64,000 nt of DNA from Butyricimonas muris (GCF_046365375.1 NZ_JBKEIT010000001.1:310001-374000), one strand, 5' to 3'; shown: positions 46,903 to 56,559, numbered from the stretch's first letter. Numbers and translations are program-made. Notes: generated by a model not told the origin, from the letters alone.

Positions 46903-48132
46903 ATGAAAGTACCGGAAATAAGAATAAAAGGATATGATAGAGGATGGAAACATCCACTTCTTCAAGATTGTCTTCTCATAAATGTTTCAAAAAACAAAGG
47001 GAACAAATATGGGAAAGAACACGTGTTATCTGTTTCTGATGACTTTGGTGTTGTAAATCAAATAAAACATCTAGGACGTAGCTATGCTGGCTTTTCAGTT
47101 GAGAATTACAAAATTCTTAAACCTAATCAAGTCGTTTATACTAAATCGCCTCTAAAAGAAAAACCTTATGGAATAATTAAAGTGAATAAAGGGGATTCCG
47201 GCATAGTGTCAGTATTATACGCAATATACGATGCCGTTGAGGGTGTTTGTCCTAACTATATTGAAAGATATTTTGAGCCTAATTTTAGGATTAATAGATA
47301 TCTCTTGCCACTTATAAGTAAGGGTGCAAAAAACACTATGAATATTAGCGATGAAAATGCGCTCAAAGGATATATAAGTATTCCTGATTTTGATGAGCAA
47401 CAAGATATTGTCAATTACTTCCAATCATTGGATGCCATAATACTTGCCACGACTAAAAAGATTGAGAAACTTAAGCGAATGAAAGAAGCATCTTTTGTTG
47501 CCATGTTTCCACAAAAGGGAGAGACAATGCCTAAAGTTAGATTTAAGGGTTTTGAAGATGACTGGAATTGTGTGCGATTAAAAGATATAAGCCAAAAAGT
47601 AACGTTAAAAAATGCAAATAATAACTATCAAATAACACTTACCAATTCTGCTGAACATGGTGTTATAAATCAATTAGACTTTTTTGACCACGAAATTTCT
47701 AATAACAGCAATATTTCTGGATATTATGTGGTTGAAAACGATGATTTTGTATATAATCCGCGAATATCAGTTACTGCACCTGTTGGTCCTATTAATAGAA
47801 ATAAATTAGGATATACAGGCGTTATGTCTCCTTTGTATTATGTGTTTAAGACACATGGTGTTAATAAAGAATATCTATCATATTTTTTTCAAACCACCTT
47901 GTGGCATAGGTTTATGTTTGATAATGGTAATACCGGGGCAAGATTTGACCGCTTATCTATCACTGATGACGTTTTTACTTTGATGCCTATTTTAGTGCCA
48001 AACTCTGTTCAAGAGCAGCAGGCAATAGCAAATTTCTTTTCTTCACTTGAAGAACAAATATCTCTTGAACTAAAGTGCCTTAAAAAGCTAAAGCGAGTCA
48101 AGTCTGCATGTTTAGATAAAATGTTTGTATAA
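46903..48132 (+). CDS. hsdS: Type I restriction-modification system, specificity subunit HsdS
   Basis: A 409-aa specificity subunit. Two target-recognition domains each begin with the same motif (VPEIRIKGYDRGW at residue 3 and MPKVRFKGFEDDW at about 209) and each end in a conserved helix (QQDIVNYFQSLDAIILATTK; EQQAIANFFSSLEEQISLEL). This is the usual half-repeat layout that reads a bipartite target. Only one hsdS is present and no inverted hsdS copies or invertase are seen, so no phase-variable shuffling is evident in the window. The target sequence cannot be predicted here. Confidence 0.92.
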   Translation: MKVPEIRIKGYDRGWKHPLLQDCLLINVSKNKGNKYGKEHVLSVSDDFGVVNQIKHLGRSYAGFSVENYKILKPNQVVYTKSPLKEKPYGIIKVNKGDSGIVSVLYAIYDAVEGVCPNYIERYFEPNFRINRYLLPLISKGAKNTMNISDENALKGYISIPDFDEQQDIVNYFQSLDAIILATTKKIEKLKRMKEASFVAMFPQKGETMPKVRFKGFEDDWNCVRLKDISQKVTLKNANNNYQITLTNSAEHGVINQLDFFDHEISNNSNISGYYVVENDDFVYNPRISVTAPVGPINRNKLGYTGVMSPLYYVFKTHGVNKEYLSYFFQTTLWHRFMFDNGNTGARFDRLSITDDVFTLMPILVPNSVQEQQAIANFFSSLEEQISLELKCLKKLKRVKSACLDKMFV

Positions 48133-48151
48133 CCACATAATATTGTAAGAT

Positions 48152-51100
48152 ATGTCTAGTAATACTGATAATATGCAATTCTTCGTTAAGGAGATTGTCT
48201 TTGAACAGGCTCTCGTTGATCTTCTTCCACATCATGGCTGGGAGAAAGAGGTATTGGTTCAGCCCTACGAAGAGGATCTTGTGAAGAACTGGGCAAAGAT
48301 TATCTTTGATAATAACCGTGACATTAATAAACTTGGCGATGCTGCTCTTACTGATAGTGAGATGAAGCAGATTATCGACCAGATAAATATGTGTGACAGT
48401 CCTTATGCCATGAATAGGCTTATCAATGGCGGTCAGGTATGTATCAAACGAGATAATACAGCTGATAAGAATAATTTTGGTAAGGAGGTCTATCTCAAGA
48501 TTTTTGATGCGCGTGAAATCAGTGCTGGTCAGAGCCGTTATCAGATTGCAAGACAACCTCGTTTCAAAGCGTCTCATTCATTAGGTGGTGAAAGGCGTGG
48601 TGATGTGATGCTGCTTATCAATGGTATGCCCGTGATTCACATAGAATTGAAGCGATCAAAGGTGGATGTTAGTCAAGCCACATTCCAGATTAAACGTTAT
48701 GTGCATGAAGGTATATTCAGCAATGGTATTTTCAAAATGGTTCAGATATTTGTAGCGATGACTCCTGAGGAGACATTATATTTTGCAAATCCCGGACTTG
48801 AAGAAAATTTCAAACCTGAGTTCTATTTCCATTGGCAAGATTTCAATAATACGGTGATAAGTGATTGGCGCAAAGTTACCTCAGATCTGTTGAGCATTCC
48901 GATGGCTCACCAGATGATAGGATATTATACGATTGCTGATGATAAGGACAAGACTTTAAAAGTGCTCCGAAGCTACCAGTATTTTGCCGCAAGCAAGATA
49001 AGCGATGTTACTCATAAAACAAACTGGGATACACATCAGCATAGAGGTGGCTATATTTGGCATACAACAGGCTCTGGCAAGACTATGACCAGTTTCAAGT
49101 CGGCTCAGTTAATAGCTAATTCCGGAGATGCCGATAAGGTTGTGTTCTTAATGGATAGAATTGAGTTAAGCACACAATCTCTTGATGAGTACAGAGGTTT
49201 TGCAGGTGAAGATGAGGCAATTCAAGACACTCAGAATACGGCTATCTTAGTCAGCAAGTTGAAGAGTATTGATAACGATGACAAGTTGATAGTCACGTCT
49301 ATACAAAAGATGTCTAACGTCAATGTTAAGAACGGAATACTGCAAGCTGAGATAGATTGTATTGGACGTAAAAGATTGGTGTTTATCATTGACGAATGCC
49401 ATAGAAGCGTTTTTGGTGATATGCTGATTGATATTAAAAATACTTTTCCTCGTGCCCTCTTATTTGGTTTTACGGGTACACCTGTGTTTGAGGAGAATGC
49501 CAAGAATGAAATTACAACTGAAACACTCTTTGGCGATATGCTTCATAAATATACTATCGCCAATGGAATACCTGATAAGAATGTATTAGGTTTTGACCCA
49601 TACCAGGTTAAGACATACGATGATAATGAGCTGCGAGAGAAAGCTGCTTTTTCCCAATTAGGTATCAAACATATTGAAGATATTGAGGGTGATGAGCAAA
49701 AAATGGCCATTTATAACAAGTTCATTAACGAGCTTGAGATGCCGGCTACTTACAATGATGGTGGTGAAGTTCGCCATGGTATCGAACACTACCTACCCAA
49801 AGATCTGTATCAACAGCCAATTCATCATCAAGCCGTAGCTGCTGATATAATCAAAGGGCGTGATCGGCTTAGCAAAAATGGGAAGTTCCATGGTATTTTG
49901 GCAACTAAAAACATCCTTGAAGCAATCGCCTATTATAAAATTTTCAAGGAACAATATCCATCGTTAAACGTAGTGGCAGTATTTGATAATAACATTGATA
50001 ACTCCGACGGTGGTATTGTTAAGGAAGATGCATTGCTTGAGATGTTGGAAGACTATAATCTCAAATATCAAACTACATTTCAGTTATCTACATATGCCAA
50101 GTATAAGAAAGATGTGGCTAAGAGGTTAGCCCATAAAAAGCCTTATATTGGTATTGAGCACGATCATAACCAGCAAATAGACTTGCTTATTGTTGTGTCA
50201 CAGATGCTAACTGGTTATGATTCGAAATGGGTTAATGTTCTTTATGTTGATAAGGTGATGAAGTATGTGGATATAATCCAGTCTTTCTCCCGGACAAACA
50301 GATTGTTTGGTCCAGACAAACCATTTGGTATCATTAAGTATTATTCTTTCCCATACACTATGGAGCAGAATATTAATGATGCTCTGGAAGTCTATGTAGA
50401 TAGGCCATTGGGCGTGTTTGTTGATAAACTTGAAAGCAATCTGAATAGCATCAATCAGCGTTTCTTGCACATCAGTGATATTTTCAAGTCACATGAAATT
50501 GAGGATTTCAAAAAGCTTCCTGAAACAAGAGAGGATAGAAATATGTTCGCCAAGGATTTCTGCCAGATAACTCATTTGTTGGAGGCAGCGAAATTGCAAG
50601 GTTTCCTTTGGGAAAAGAAAGATTATGAATTCCAGCATGGGGATACTTATACCTATGTGACTATGTTATTGGATGAGCAAACTTACCTGATACTACTCCA
50701 GCGATACAGAGAGCTATTCTCAGGAGGTGGCGGTAGTGGTGAATCTAAGGAATTTGATTATCCTATTGACACTTATATCACAGAAACTGGCACTGGTACT
50801 ATTGATGCAGAATATATCAATTCAAAGTTTGTTAAGTTCATAAAGAACTTGTACACAACAGGCCCAGGTAGTGAACTGACAAAAGAAGCGTTGAAGGAAT
50901 TTCATAAGACTTTCTCCACGCTGTCTCAACGGGAGCAGCGTACCGCAATGGTTATCTTGCACGACATTCAAAGTGGGGATTTACATCTTTCGCCAGGCAA
51001 GACTATCTATGACTATATTACGGAGTATCAAATGAGAGAGCTCCATAAGCAAATTATGATTATTGCGGAGGCTACAGGGGTGAACTCTAGCCAGTTGGAG

Positions 51101-52471
51101 CACATTATGGGTCGAGATGTGACAGAGCAGACAATTAATGAGTTTAGCCAGTTTGATAATCTCAAGCTTACTCTCAATATGTCTAAGACCAGAGATTTTA
51201 TCTCTAAAGTTGAAGGTACGGATATTCCTGCCCGTATGGTTATGCCTAAGGCTGATAAAATACTGCGAGAGTTCATCCTTGATGGAGTTGCAAGAGAGAG
51301 AATATTAAAGGCATATTTAAATCTTGAGGATAATCAAGAATTGGAAAGCGGTGTCGATGTTATTGAAACATCTGCACCAGAAACTAGCACTGCACAGCCA
51401 AGAGAAATTGTTGAGACTACAACTTCTATTAAGGGCAGAATTCGTGAAACTTTGTCCGCAACCTTGACTGATGTACTTCCGTATATGCGTCCTATTGATG
51501 AAGTTATTGAAAGCGTATTCTATGTTATTGATGCAAAGTCTATAGATTCCCTTGACAATGTAGGCATATTTGTCCAAAAAGCATTTGCTACGCTATATGG
51601 GAAGGGGGCAACTATTGTGGATAAATTTGTGTCATTCAACTTGTTAGTTACAAAGTTTGAGGCATATCTCAAGAAATTATATTACTTGATTAAAGATAAA
51701 GAAGTTGCAGCGAGGAATGAGGGTGAAGATCCTACTTGGAAGGATGTTATTTATGTTCATAAATGCTTATGGAATCTAAAATACAATGCCGATCCTGCGA
51801 AACAGCAATTACACGAATACTTACTTCTTGTTAAAGGATGGAGAAATGCAGAATCTCATATATCTCCTACTGCGTCAGAAAAAGAAGTGGATGTTGCTAT
51901 AAGTATCATAACAACAATGTATTTCTATGTTACAGGCTCCTCGATAACTGATTTGGAAATGAATGGACACGATGTGTTGAATAGTGAAATGCCAAGTGCA
52001 TCAACTAGTAAGATTATCAGTTTTGAACCATATCGTTATGAAGATCGCTATGGAATGGTCGCAGAGCCAGCTGAAGTACGGAACTTACCAGAAGAGACTC
52101 GCATTGACATCCTCAAAAGAAGTATTAAACAGCTATTGGGTTACAATCCAAAGAAATCTCTTTTCACTAAACAGCGACATTGGATTGCTATCTATCGTGT
52201 AGCTGTTGATATGGGATTTGTGATTGACGGTGATTACTCTTACTTTAAATCAATCATTGATAAGATGAATATCAAAACATTGAGCGTTCCTCTACCACCG
52301 TCATATCTCGAGAAAGCGATTAAGGGCATATATGCAATGAATATAGAAGATTGGACAACCGATGGATTTTCTGGAAAAGAGTTAATCGAATATGAAGATA
52401 TAAAAAGTTGTGCAACTACTTTTGCTGAAGTCCTTGGGCAGAATATCCCTCGGAAAGAAACCATAAATTAA
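48152..52471 (+). CDS. hsdR: Type I restriction endonuclease subunit HsdR with long C-terminal extension (HEPN-like motif)
   Basis: A 1439-aa motor and nuclease subunit. The PD-(D/E)xK nuclease lies at the N-terminus (RRGDVMLL, D151; HIELKRSK, E165/K167). The SF2 translocase follows with Walker A TTGSGKT (K310) and the DECH box (414-417), then the helicase C-lobe (QMLTGYDSKWVNVLYVDKVM, SFSRTNR). After about residue 1080 an extra about 350 residues follow. These include a helical segment with FEAYLKKLYYLIKDKE and GWRNAESHISPT, an R-x4-H motif (R1231/H1236) as in HEPN RNases, and a second unassigned C-terminal domain. Classical HsdR is about 1000-1100 aa. RNase function is inference. Confidence 0.93.
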   Translation: MSSNTDNMQFFVKEIVFEQALVDLLPHHGWEKEVLVQPYEEDLVKNWAKIIFDNNRDINKLGDAALTDSEMKQIIDQINMCDSPYAMNRLINGGQVCIKRDNTADKNNFGKEVYLKIFDAREISAGQSRYQIARQPRFKASHSLGGERRGDVMLLINGMPVIHIELKRSKVDVSQATFQIKRYVHEGIFSNGIFKMVQIFVAMTPEETLYFANPGLEENFKPEFYFHWQDFNNTVISDWRKVTSDLLSIPMAHQMIGYYTIADDKDKTLKVLRSYQYFAASKISDVTHKTNWDTHQHRGGYIWHTTGSGKTMTSFKSAQLIANSGDADKVVFLMDRIELSTQSLDEYRGFAGEDEAIQDTQNTAILVSKLKSIDNDDKLIVTSIQKMSNVNVKNGILQAEIDCIGRKRLVFIIDECHRSVFGDMLIDIKNTFPRALLFGFTGTPVFEENAKNEITTETLFGDMLHKYTIANGIPDKNVLGFDPYQVKTYDDNELREKAAFSQLGIKHIEDIEGDEQKMAIYNKFINELEMPATYNDGGEVRHGIEHYLPKDLYQQPIHHQAVAADIIKGRDRLSKNGKFHGILATKNILEAIAYYKIFKEQYPSLNVVAVFDNNIDNSDGGIVKEDALLEMLEDYNLKYQTTFQLSTYAKYKKDVAKRLAHKKPYIGIEHDHNQQIDLLIVVSQMLTGYDSKWVNVLYVDKVMKYVDIIQSFSRTNRLFGPDKPFGIIKYYSFPYTMEQNINDALEVYVDRPLGVFVDKLESNLNSINQRFLHISDIFKSHEIEDFKKLPETREDRNMFAKDFCQITHLLEAAKLQGFLWEKKDYEFQHGDTYTYVTMLLDEQTYLILLQRYRELFSGGGGSGESKEFDYPIDTYITETGTGTIDAEYINSKFVKFIKNLYTTGPGSELTKEALKEFHKTFSTLSQREQRTAMVILHDIQSGDLHLSPGKTIYDYITEYQMRELHKQIMIIAEATGVNSSQLEHIMGRDVTEQTINEFSQFDNLKLTLNMSKTRDFISKVEGTDIPARMVMPKADKILREFILDGVARERILKAYLNLEDNQELESGVDVIETSAPETSTAQPREIVETTTSIKGRIRETLSATLTDVLPYMRPIDEVIESVFYVIDAKSIDSLDNVGIFVQKAFATLYGKGATIVDKFVSFNLLVTKFEAYLKKLYYLIKDKEVAARNEGEDPTWKDVIYVHKCLWNLKYNADPAKQQLHEYLLLVKGWRNAESHISPTASEKEVDVAISIITTMYFYVTGSSITDLEMNGHDVLNSEMPSASTSKIISFEPYRYEDRYGMVAEPAEVRNLPEETRIDILKRSIKQLLGYNPKKSLFTKQRHWIAIYRVAVDMGFVIDGDYSYFKSIIDKMNIKTLSVPLPPSYLEKAIKGIYAMNIEDWTTDGFSGKELIEYEDIKSCATTFAEVLGQNIPRKETIN

Positions 52472-52494
52472 TATTCTATGAGAGTGAATAAAAG

Positions 52495-52523
52495 AAGAGT
52501 GCAGAAAGACTGCACTCTTTTGC
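52495..52523 (+). terminator. Terminator after hsdR
   Basis: AAGAGTGCAG and CTGCACTCTT with loop AAAGA, followed by TTTGCT. It isolates the restriction operon from the CBASS operon. Confidence 0.75.
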
Positions 52524-52525
52524 TA

Positions 52526-52533
52526 TATCTTTG
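52526..52533 (+). promoter_or_regulatory. -7 promoter element of the CBASS operon
   Basis: TATCTTTG matches TAnnTTTG, 26 bases before the ATG of the WYL gene. The stem of the hsdR terminator overlaps the -33 position. Confidence 0.55.
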
Positions 52534-52559
52534 TCGTGTACATTAAAAACAGAGAGTTT

Positions 52560-53603
52560 ATGCCTACTAATAAGAACGCACAATTAAGATATCAAGTCCT
52601 CGATAAATGTTTGAGCAATTGGTCAAGACGTTATTACATCGAAGACCTTGTTGAAGCATGTAATGATGCTCTTTACTTACATAATGGAGAGACAAAAAAT
52701 GGAGGTGGAGTTAAGAAGCGTCAGGTTCAAGAGGATTTAAAGTTCATTGGAAGCGAAGAGGGTTATGCAATGGATATTGATGCGATTCAAGATGGCCATC
52801 GTAGGTATTATCGCTACCACGAGAAGGACGCATCAATCAAGAAGCAACCGATTAATCAGGAAGAAATTGATTTGATACATGATGCACTACTACTTTTGAG
52901 GAGATTTGAAGGTGTACCACAATTTGAGTGGTTGGATGATTTGGAAAAACGTCTTTATACTACCAGTAAACTGGGGGAAACTCTGAATTCCGTTGTATGT
53001 TTTCAGCATAATCCTTATTTGCGAGGTATGGATGCATACTATAAGCCAATATTTGACTCTATTGTTAGTAAAAGAGTTGTTGAAATTGTGTATCATCCCT
53101 TTGGAAAAGAGGCAAGAACGATTGTGGTTAACCCATATTACTTGAAGCAGTATAACAATAGATGGTTTCTCATCGGTAAGCACAAGGGCTCAGAATATCT
53201 TTCCAATTTTGCGATTGATAGGATTGAAGGCTTTAAAGAAACTTCAAAACCATACGAGCCCCTAGCAGAAGATATTGATCTCAAGGAGTATTTTAGTGAT
53301 GTAGTAGGGGTTTCATTAAGTAATGCTCTTGTTGAGAATGTGGTGTTAAGGGTTAGTGATAAAACCTACGGATATATCGTTACTAAGCCATTGCATGAAT
53401 CTCAATCTACAGTGTCCACTCCTTTGGAAAACGGATACAGGCAAGTAACTCTCAAGGTTCAAAATAATTATGAACTTCGTTCCTTACTTCGCTCTTTTGG
53501 TGAACAGATTGAAGTCTTGGCGCCAGAGTCTTTACGTCAAATGATGAAAGACTCAGCAGACGCAATGAGCAGTATGTATAGTAAGACCGAAGCTGAAAAA
53601 TAA
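52560..53603 (+). CDS. capW: WYL-domain transcriptional regulator, CapW-like
   Basis: A 347-aa regulator. N-terminal winged helix (LRYQVLDKCLSNWSRRYYIE), central WYL domain (VSKRVVEIVYHPFGKEARTI, VNPYYLKQYNNRWFLIG, LSNFAIDRIEGF) and a C-terminal WCX dimerisation domain (VENVVLRVSDKTYGYI, SLLRSFGEQIEVLAPESL). WYL proteins named CapW or BrxR repress CBASS and BREX operons until infection. This gene is the first of the CBASS operon and ends 6 bases before the effector. The start is the ATG at 52560 rather than the upstream frame, because it follows the promoter at a normal distance. Confidence 0.85.
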   Translation: MPTNKNAQLRYQVLDKCLSNWSRRYYIEDLVEACNDALYLHNGETKNGGGVKKRQVQEDLKFIGSEEGYAMDIDAIQDGHRRYYRYHEKDASIKKQPINQEEIDLIHDALLLLRRFEGVPQFEWLDDLEKRLYTTSKLGETLNSVVCFQHNPYLRGMDAYYKPIFDSIVSKRVVEIVYHPFGKEARTIVVNPYYLKQYNNRWFLIGKHKGSEYLSNFAIDRIEGFKETSKPYEPLAEDIDLKEYFSDVVGVSLSNALVENVVLRVSDKTYGYIVTKPLHESQSTVSTPLENGYRQVTLKVQNNYELRSLLRSFGEQIEVLAPESLRQMMKDSADAMSSMYSKTEAEK

Positions 53604-53609
53604 AAATAT

Positions 53610-54728
53610 ATGTCAAAAACAAGTATCCCAGAAAATGTAAAACGATTGCTTTGGATCAGAGCCGCAGGTAGATGTGAGTTTGAAGGATGTTATAAAATCC
53701 TTTATGAAGGAGATATAACGAAGGAGTATGGAAACTTTGGAGAACTATGCCATGTCATTGGAGATTCACCAAATGGTCCTCGAGGCGGAGAAAAGTCAGA
53801 ATCATTGGCAAAGGATATCAAAAATATCGTATTGATGTGCCCTGCTTGTCATAAAATAATAGACTCAGACACAAAGAAATATACAATAGAAATAGTAGAA
53901 GGGATGAAGAAACGTCACGAGGACAGAATTCGTCTCGTGACAGGCATCGCACACGACAAAAAGAGCCATGTGGTGACGTACTATAGCAAAATCGGGAAAC
54001 ACCTTCCCGACTTCTCGTTCAACACAATCTCTTCTGTCCTGTTTCCGGACTATTTCCCTGAGGCGAGTACAGCAATTGAGATCAGTATGAAAGGAAATGC
54101 CATAAAGGACTCTGATCCGAATTTTTGGGAGATAGAGGATAAGAACTTGCAAGCTGCATTTGATTACGAAGTAAAGCAACGTATTCAGCATTCCGAAACA
54201 AAGCACATTTCTTTGTTTCCGTTTGCCGACATGCCTTTGTTGGTAAGGCTTGGTACATTATTCAACGATATCCGCGAGTTGAAAATCTATCAACCTCATC
54301 GCAACACAAGGAAATGGGAATGGCAGAGGAGTGGTGATGAGAACATTGAGTTTAAGATTATCGAACCAACAGACAAGAGCAAGCAGCCAGTCCTTGTGTT
54401 TGCGCTGAGTGCTACAGCCATCACGGAGAGGATTAAGGCATTGTATTCTAGCCAGGAAGTTTCGATATGGACGGTTACATGCACTAATCCTAACAATGAC
54501 TTCTTAAAGACAGAAGCAAAGCTTAAAGAATTTACAAACATCACTAGAGAAGTGCTTGATAAAATAAAGGCATCATCAGCAGACTATAATGAGATTTTGG
54601 TTCACATGGCTATGCCTGTTGCTTGTGCGTTTACACTCGGTCACGTTGGGATGCCTAAAGCCGATATGAAACTAGTACTATATGACTATTATAACAATAC
54701 TGAAAACAAAACGATTACAATTGAATAA
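53610..54728 (+). CDS. cap5: CBASS effector Cap5: HNH nuclease - SAVED sensor
   Basis: A 372-aa effector DNase. The N-terminal HNH domain has the zinc-type cysteines RCEFEGCYK and CPACH, with the catalytic set LCHVIG / KNIVLMC / CHKIID. From about residue 150 a SAVED domain follows (STAIEISMKGNAIK, PVLVFALSATAITERIKALY, ILVHMAMPVACAFTLGHVGM), which binds the cyclic oligonucleotide made by the cyclase and switches the nuclease on. Cap5 proteins then degrade DNA and abort infection. It is separated from the cyclase gene by 3 bases. Confidence 0.9.
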   Translation: MSKTSIPENVKRLLWIRAAGRCEFEGCYKILYEGDITKEYGNFGELCHVIGDSPNGPRGGEKSESLAKDIKNIVLMCPACHKIIDSDTKKYTIEIVEGMKKRHEDRIRLVTGIAHDKKSHVVTYYSKIGKHLPDFSFNTISSVLFPDYFPEASTAIEISMKGNAIKDSDPNFWEIEDKNLQAAFDYEVKQRIQHSETKHISLFPFADMPLLVRLGTLFNDIRELKIYQPHRNTRKWEWQRSGDENIEFKIIEPTDKSKQPVLVFALSATAITERIKALYSSQEVSIWTVTCTNPNNDFLKTEAKLKEFTNITREVLDKIKASSADYNEILVHMAMPVACAFTLGHVGMPKADMKLVLYDYYNNTENKTITIE

Positions 54729-54731
54729 GAT

Positions 54732-55955
54732 ATGAGAATATTGACAACAGAAGAACATAAGCAGTTCAATGAGATTTTTGAGAATTTGGGTGCATCGCTG
54801 GACGTACCTGAGTCGAGATATGACGAATTGGTAAGTAGTTATCAGGCTGTAGGCAAGTTTCTTGGAGATGACTCGTCACCACTAGCACCGTACAAACCAG
54901 AGATACAACCGCAAGGTTCGTTTCTGCTAGGAACGATGATTACTCCGGTCAACGAGAACGATGATCTTGACATTGACTTAGTATGTGAGTTTATGGAAAA
55001 GCATCCTAGTTGGACAGCAGAAAACTTAAAAGCAAAAGTTGGCGATAGACTGAAATCTTCTGAACGCTACAGGAAATTGTTGGACGAAGAGAGGCACCGA
55101 TGTTGGACACTCTTATATCGCAAGAATTCAAACAATGCGAGCGACAAATATCACATGGATATTCTACCATGTGTGAATAACGAGAAGACTCGCCTTCGGG
55201 AGCAATATTTCAGCGTGTCGGTGGAGCAGGTTGACAAGCTTGCTCTACGCATTACTGACAGAGAACGCCCTAACTATAAATATGAGACAGATAGTACCAA
55301 ATGGCTTAAGAGCAATCCGTTTGGCTATGCCAAATGGTTTGAGGATAGGTGCAGTGTCTTGACTCAGAGAACAGTGTTGTTATCCGAAGCAAAAGTTGGC
55401 AATGTGCCAGCATACAAAGAGAAGAAAAGTCCTTTGCAACGTGTTGTTCAGATACTTAAACGTCACCGTGACATGATGTTTAACGGCGATGAAAACAAGC
55501 CAATCTCTATTATCATCACAACACTAGCAGCACGTGCATACAACAAAGAAACAGACGTGCTTGATGCGTTGGTGAACGTTGTCAACGGCATGGAGAGATA
55601 TATCGAACGTGAACCACGTACCGGTCAGTGTATTGTGCGTAATCCCGTAAATCCAGATGAGAACTTTGCCGACAAATGGGTAGAAACGCCACAGAAACAG
55701 TTAAACTTCTTTGCATGGTTAAAACAAGTGAAGCAAGATATGGAACAAATCACTGCAAAGAGAGGCGGTTTGCAGTTGATTGCCGAGTTGATGAACAAAC
55801 CTTTCGGTAGAGATGTAGTGCAGCGAACTTTTAGCACAATAGCCGACAGTCAGCGTAAGGGCAGAGATAATAATACGTTAAAAGCTACGACAACAGGTAC
55901 TTTAGGAACTATTGGTACGGTAGTGAAGGCTCATACATTCCACGGAGACGAATAA
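54732..55955 (+). CDS. CBASS cyclic oligonucleotide synthase (CD-NTase)
   Basis: A 407-aa nucleotidyltransferase of the cGAS/DncV-like family that makes the second messenger upon phage infection. The active site is intact: PQGSFLLGT (G62-S63), DDLDIDL (D80 and D82) and the third carboxylate in YHMDILP (D143). A C-terminal helical (OAS-like) part follows, with VVQILKRHRDMMFN and SIIITTLAARAYN. The nucleotide product and exact clade cannot be told from reading alone; the pairing with HNH-SAVED is common in CBASS. The E2 gene starts directly at its stop codon. Confidence 0.9.
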   Translation: MRILTTEEHKQFNEIFENLGASLDVPESRYDELVSSYQAVGKFLGDDSSPLAPYKPEIQPQGSFLLGTMITPVNENDDLDIDLVCEFMEKHPSWTAENLKAKVGDRLKSSERYRKLLDEERHRCWTLLYRKNSNNASDKYHMDILPCVNNEKTRLREQYFSVSVEQVDKLALRITDRERPNYKYETDSTKWLKSNPFGYAKWFEDRCSVLTQRTVLLSEAKVGNVPAYKEKKSPLQRVVQILKRHRDMMFNGDENKPISIIITTLAARAYNKETDVLDALVNVVNGMERYIEREPRTGQCIVRNPVNPDENFADKWVETPQKQLNFFAWLKQVKQDMEQITAKRGGLQLIAELMNKPFGRDVVQRTFSTIADSQRKGRDNNTLKATTTGTLGTIGTVVKAHTFHGDE

Positions 55956-56369
55956 ATGCGTAGAGAAAAGAAATTTACAAAAACACATCAGAAGGCATTT
56001 TTGCAACAAGCTTATCCTAACGGACATTTCTACGCAGAAACTCCATCAAGTTTCTGCTGGAAGTATTCCGTGCAGCCATCGTCACTGAGCGGAACATATC
56101 AGTTCAAGATTTGCTACAAAGAAGGAAAGCATGTGGACGTGTTCGCTATCGACAAGTTATCTCTGTGTGAAGGAGAGAAAGAATTACCACATGTTTATAG
56201 CACGGACCAACACCTTTGTATCTATCATCGTCCATCAGAAGAATGGAATGCTTCGCACAAAATAACTGAAATTGTTCCTTGGATTTCAGAATGGTTTTAC
56301 TACTATGAAAACTGGCTTGTTACAGCCAAGTGGCTTGGAGGAGGAATCCACAGAGGAAAGAAAGAGTGA
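55956..56369 (+). CDS. CBASS-associated E2-like protein (type II-short)
   Basis: A 137-aa protein with the bacterial E2-like pattern. A small alpha/beta domain leads to HLCIYHRPSEEWN, whose C88 is the candidate catalytic cysteine, and to IVPWISEWFYYYENWL and TAKWLGGGIH, the conserved end of the E2 family found in CBASS. No E1 or JAB deubiquitinase gene is adjacent, so this is the type II-short layout. In such systems the E2 is reported to act on the cyclase and raise its output. It begins at the stop of the cyclase gene (TAAATG) and is the last gene of the island. Confidence 0.82.
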   Translation: MRREKKFTKTHQKAFLQQAYPNGHFYAETPSSFCWKYSVQPSSLSGTYQFKICYKEGKHVDVFAIDKLSLCEGEKELPHVYSTDQHLCIYHRPSEEWNASHKITEIVPWISEWFYYYENWLVTAKWLGGGIHRGKKE

Positions 56370-56559
56370 TATTGTATTTTGCGGATAATCATAAGAGACT
56401 TCTAATATCCACTATGATTGCCAAATCGAATACAAAAATATTTGTTTGTCCACCTATTTCTACTCTCGCCTCAGACCGCCTCAAATGATGTGGTTTGTTT
56501 GGCTAAATGATGAAGATTTGACAATAAATTACTGATAAACAAACACGAAACAACTCTTC
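56370..56559. other. Right-end non-coding segment of the island
   Basis: About 190 AT-rich bases with no gene. GTGGTTTGTTTGGCTAAA (56490-56507) matches 16 of 18 bases of GCGGTTTGTTTGTCTAAA at 41651-41668 near the left end, in the same orientation. These could be recombinase arm sites or related promoter elements. Confidence 0.5.

Noticed and set aside
46903..48132. Phase-variable hsdS by inversion
   Set aside because: Only one hsdS with the normal internal half-repeat is present, with no inverted partial copies or invertase in the window.
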